Shown piece after piece: positions 60,371 through 64,000 of a DNA stretch of 64,000 nucleotides. The stretch comes from Nipponacmea schrenckii (taxonomy: Eukaryota; Mollusca; Gastropoda; Lottiidae): assembly GCA_030562195.1 (NCBI GenBank), contig CM060200.1:13268001-13332000 (forward strand), given 5' to 3'. The notes beneath the pieces were generated by a model. That model did no database searches and had not been told where the DNA came from. It worked only from the letters and a program-made list of their open reading frames with translations. Each line of letters begins with the position of its first letter. Positions within the stretch are counted from its first letter, which is position 1. The translations under genes were made by a program, and so were the position numbers.

Positions 60371-60986
60371 GAATCAAAAATACATTATTTAATGGATTAT
60401 AACTAAGTTATAGGATATAAGATAGATTCTGTGGCATAGTTTGAACATCAAGGAAGTCCACAGTTGAACAAAGACTCATTTAGGCCAAGTTGTAAATTAT
60501 CAATATTTTGGACATCCGAAGAGTTAGTATACCTTTAAAAGCCGTACACATAAGAATTTGTTTTTTCTATTGTATGTTTGGCCCATCTGACCACAATTTG
60601 AACTAAGCTTTGGACGCACAGTGAGGTTTCTCTTCTCGACAAATTAAGTTACAGATCGTAAAGGATTGCTAAAGAAGGGAGGGACTCTATGCAAAACCAA
60701 AATTTTTTTATTAGTCGAAAAGTAAATACCTTGTTTTCAAGTTTTCGTACTTTTTAGATCAAAACCAAATTCAGGAAACGTTTTACAACGCATTTTTATG
60801 TATTCATGTATATATAAGGAGCATTCGATCTCTATGATGTTATTTGTTAATAAACACTTTATTGTTTACAATGGTCAGAATTTAGATCCATTATATTAAA
60901 GTGATCTGGTGACATGGTTCTGTCCATCATTCAGTCTGCTTATGTAATACAATTATTGTAAACATTAAGGCGTTGAAGATGATGAA

Positions 60987-61268
60987 TTTTCAATATTAAT
61001 CAACGGAAGAATTTGCAGATACTACATAATCAATCATTAAAGATCGTTATTAAAATATGTTTTGTATGTAAATAAATAAGCATGATGTTTTGTAGATTTA
61101 CAGTACTTGATTTGAAATGAACATCTTTTCAATATTAATCAACGGAAGAATTTGCAGATACTACATAATCAATCATTAAAGATCGTTATTAAAATATGTT
61201 TTGTATGTAATAATAAGCATGATGTTTTGTAGATTTACAGTACTTGATTTGAAATGAACATCTTTGAT
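60987..61268. repeat. 139-bp direct tandem duplication
   Basis: caatattaatcaacggaaga to gaaatgaacatcttt occurs at 60991 and 61130, nearly identical apart from a 1-4 base indel in taaataaataagc. Very recent. Confidence 0.9.
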
Positions 61269-61599
61269 CATTTGCATGCAGCACAGAAATGACAAACAAA
61301 TAGAAGAACTGCTCTCTACCACCTGTCGATATCGTAGTAATGGTATTAAAGCTAAAGAACTAATTAACCTTTGAAAATAAAGAAAATATTTATCAGGAAA
61401 GATGAACATCATTGGAGCATGATGTTATTTTATCATAGCTTATAGTCAAAGTTTTAACAACAAATCAAATCACAAAATAAAGAGATGAAGACTAGTTTTA
61501 AGCCTCTACCAAATCTCATTAATTTGTTATCTTCTTAGAAAAATCGTCACTAAGCCCACTTGTAAATTTAATGAATTTTGACAATAAGATTAGGAAGGC

Positions 61600-61755
61600 A
61601 CGTGTCTTCAAGTTCTCGGACTTGTCCAGGTAATTTGTATACTGGTAAAAATCAACCAATCACGTTCCAGTTAAATCAATGAATAATAAATACACGCGCC
61701 CACTAAATATACGACGAGTCTATTTTTAACGAAAGGTTGAGGATTTCCGCTACAG
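61600..61755 (+). promoter_or_regulatory. Possible promoter and non-coding first exon
   Basis: cacgtg E-box (61600-61605 region), a ccaatcacg CCAAT-type box near 61657, a taataaata TATA-like stretch near 61680, then atttccgctacag/gtaataag, a good donor at 61756. The layout suggests a promoter with a 5' UTR exon leading right. No transcript evidence. Confidence 0.25.
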
Positions 61756-62993
61756 GTAATAAGCGTTATCTTTGATTTGGAATATGTTCATAAGAGGTTT
61801 CCATTTTTGAAAATTGAGTTTATGAAAACGAAATTGTTTGTTTGCCTGTTTGTCGGTGGGGTTCGCAGCATCTTATCGATGAATTAAATGCCTTTTTTCC
61901 TACGCACATAACCAATACGAAGAGTAATTAGGTACACGAACTCCCTTTGAAGCGAAAGTCATAAATACAAATGTATCTACCATCAACGATTCCAGATTCC
62001 ATATCCTGATTTGTGATATTTTGTATATCAATTAGTTTTACATTCTATAGGGGAACGCTATTTTCACCTTTTTTTAGCGGAATGTCCAGAAATCACTTAC
62101 TTACATGTATATGGTTAAGTACAGCAAGTCATTTTCTCGTCCTTCTGTCCTATATATTCGTCATTTAAGAGGGGTAACAGACTTTTACTAATGAAAAAGG
62201 GGATACGAGATACCAAGCAAACATCTTCAAGGAATTCAGCAACCCACTTGGAAAATTATAGGAGGATTCACGAATCTTAAAGGATACAAAATTTGAAACA
62301 ATTTTTTGTTAATTTTCAACTTAACGGTAAAACGTTATTACGTATACATGGAGCAGATTTTTTTTGAAATTTCTAAAGGAATTTTTCAGATTAACAAAAA
62401 CATGAGACACCAGTTTAAAATAAAGCTGGAGTTTGTCAAAGAAGAGGAAATGATACATCAGTTTAGAAATTAAAGAAGTTAAATATTAAAATTAATTATT
62501 TAGATAAGAAAAAAAGTAAGAATCAAAAATTTAACTTTGAAATATAATTTTACAGTCCGGTATTGATGTATTCATGCAGTGTCAACAGGAGTTTTAAGTG
62601 GGACTAAACCAACGCACTTCTATCTGATACATTTAAAAGGAGAATTAACAATATGATATTTATATAGAGTAAACAGTCTTTCTATCAAATAGAATAACAT
62701 TATTACAATCTTTGAAGTGTACAGAAAAATATGAAAATCTAATAATGTTTTACTTTTCCTTTATGATTCAGCTCTGTATCAACACCCCTTGAAGTTTGAC
62801 AATGGTTCCGTCCTATTGATGGTGTCTTTAAATTCTAGACTAGAACACCAAGTGAATAACTCTTGTCGTATTTTAATGTGCGATCAGTCAAAGGGCTGAT
62901 TATTGACAGAAGTCAAGCACGTGTTGTCAACATAGGAAACATCCTGATAACAGTTTGAGATAATATTTATATTGGAGACAGAAATTCGACAAG

Positions 62994-63036
62994 ATGGACC
63001 TGTCAGAAAATTCCTTAGAAAGACCTTTTCAAACAG
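62994..63036 (+). CDS. Possible first coding exon of a gene leaving the window
   Basis: ATGGACCTGTCAGAAAATTC opens MDLSENSLERPFQT plus one base, ending at a donor acag/gtaaat. An E-box (cacgtg) lies about 75 bases upstream. A related copy, atggacatatcaaagaatga ... aacag/gtaaataattt, lies at 63149-63180. Continuation would be beyond 64000. Confidence 0.28.
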
Positions 63037-63520
63037 GTAAATAATTTTACATTATATATACTTTTATGTATTTTACGTATGTAACTTAGTAACATTTACG
63101 AGATGTCATATAATGTGCATAACGTTTCAAAAATTTACACTTTCACCATGGACATATCAAAGAATGACCACTTGAAACAGGTAAATAATTTAACATTTTA
63201 CATTTTATTTTTTGAATATTATATTATACAAAATAAAAAAAATAATAACAATTTACCTTGTCATAGACAGAAAGTTCCTTACAAATACAAAAACTTTTTT
63301 TCATTAATTTTTTTATTAATATGAATGACGTTATGAAAGACTCAGACTAAATATACTTTGAACAACGTTTCTAAAATTTACAATAAAATAAGTAACACAC
63401 GAGTAAATGTCGATTTTTTTAATTTTTATTATAAACTCTATAAATAAGAGGAGAAATAAATAAACAAAATTATTCTTTGTAAGACATATAGAAGCAGGGG
63501 CACAAACAGTAAAAACAAAA

Positions 63521-63660
63521 GATATATGGATTTACCACTTCTAGGTTTCACATACAGGCAACGTTATCAAGTTAATTTTTTTTTTTTTTGATAACATTAC
63601 CTGTATGTGTTACGAAACGTAGTATGTAATAAATCCAGAAGCAGTACATCCATATATATT
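63521..63660 (+). mobile_element. Penelope-like inverted 3'-end pair
   Basis: Two facing copies of atatatggat...cttctag/g...cacatacaggcaacgttatcaa, separated by a T run (about 63576-63589). The right arm reads ttgataacattacctgtatg, tgttacgaaacgtagtatgt, aataaatcc. It shares cctgtatgtg and gaaacg with the 10.8-kb element and actt/gcttctag with the 41-kb one. Confidence 0.6.
63589..63620 (+). ncRNA. Candidate degenerate hammerhead core
   Basis: ttgataacattacctgtatg then tgttacgaaacg: a decayed CUGAUGA, a possible stem II closed by the ctgtat loop, and an intact GAAACG. Third Penelope-like 3' end in the window with this order. Confidence 0.35.
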
Positions 63661-64000
63661 GTGTTTTAAATAAACAAAAATACTTTATTTTGAAAAGAGA
63701 AATTAAGAACTGAATTTAGCAATCTAGCATTTTTGCATGCAGTTTTTCTTATTATGGATTTTTTTATAAATTCTTTTCGAAGGGAAAACACCAATTAAAT
63801 TTGACGAGAGTTAACATACGTATAACACTATGCTGAAAAATGTGAATTTTGCAATAAAATAGAATACTCATTTGTGATATTTAAAGAGTAAAAGTTAACG
63901 TTTTAAAATGACAATGCTTTAATTTATATTAATGATAAGAAATTGACACCAAAATATCAAAATCCTTTAAATATTTCTATATTATAGGTTATATCTTTTT
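63661..64000. other. AT-rich end of window, nothing recognised
   Basis: No exon or repeat that I can support in the last 340 bases. Confidence 0.4.

Overview
The window is AT-rich (roughly two thirds A+T), intron-rich animal DNA with many minisatellites and short dispersed repeats. There are no bacterial-type operons, and I recognised no rRNA or tRNA genes. Penelope-like, LINE, hAT-MITE and SINE-like remnants, the exon style and the receptor type suggest an invertebrate. A lophotrochozoan, probably a mollusc, is my best guess, but the sequence alone does not fix the species.

The one gene I can read with confidence is a plus-strand, multi-exon class I cytokine receptor of the gp130/LIFR/Domeless type. 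It runs from an Ig-like exon at 32726 to a stop codon at 43132. Thirteen exons from 33522 to 43132 join in one open frame with GT/AG junctions and matching intron phases. With the Ig exon they encode an ectodomain of one Ig domain and five fibronectin-III domains (two exons per domain), one transmembrane helix and a cytoplasmic tail of about 270 residues. This is the domain order of vertebrate gp130. The WSXWS motif of the cytokine-binding module is reduced to one WS, no proline-rich Box 1 is visible after the membrane, and the tail carries a 30-bp coding minisatellite. The 5' end is unresolved: there are several candidate signal-peptide exons, and the Ig exon runs into a damaged or low-quality stretch at 32907-33350.

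Layout: 1-25.3 kb is non-coding-looking DNA with tandem repeats, two fold-back elements (one a Penelope-like 3' end), dispersed repeats and a 1.2-kb 36-bp satellite. A possible minus-strand first exon with an E2F-like site lies at 25.3-25.45 kb, and another possible minus-strand exon at 20.5 kb. From 25.5 to 32.7 kb there are tentative 5' receptor exons, an hAT-type MITE with an exact 8-bp target duplication, and a 5'-truncated LINE. From 32.7 to 43.7 kb is the receptor, with introns holding a 68-bp minisatellite copied from an exon end, two SINE-like copies, a GC-rich repeat, a fold-back and a Penelope-like GIY-YIG remnant. From 43.7 to 64 kb is mostly non-coding repeat-bearing DNA, with a lone signal-peptide-like ORF at 45.7 kb, possible promoter and first-exon sequences at 61.6-63.2 kb, and a third Penelope-like hairpin near the end.
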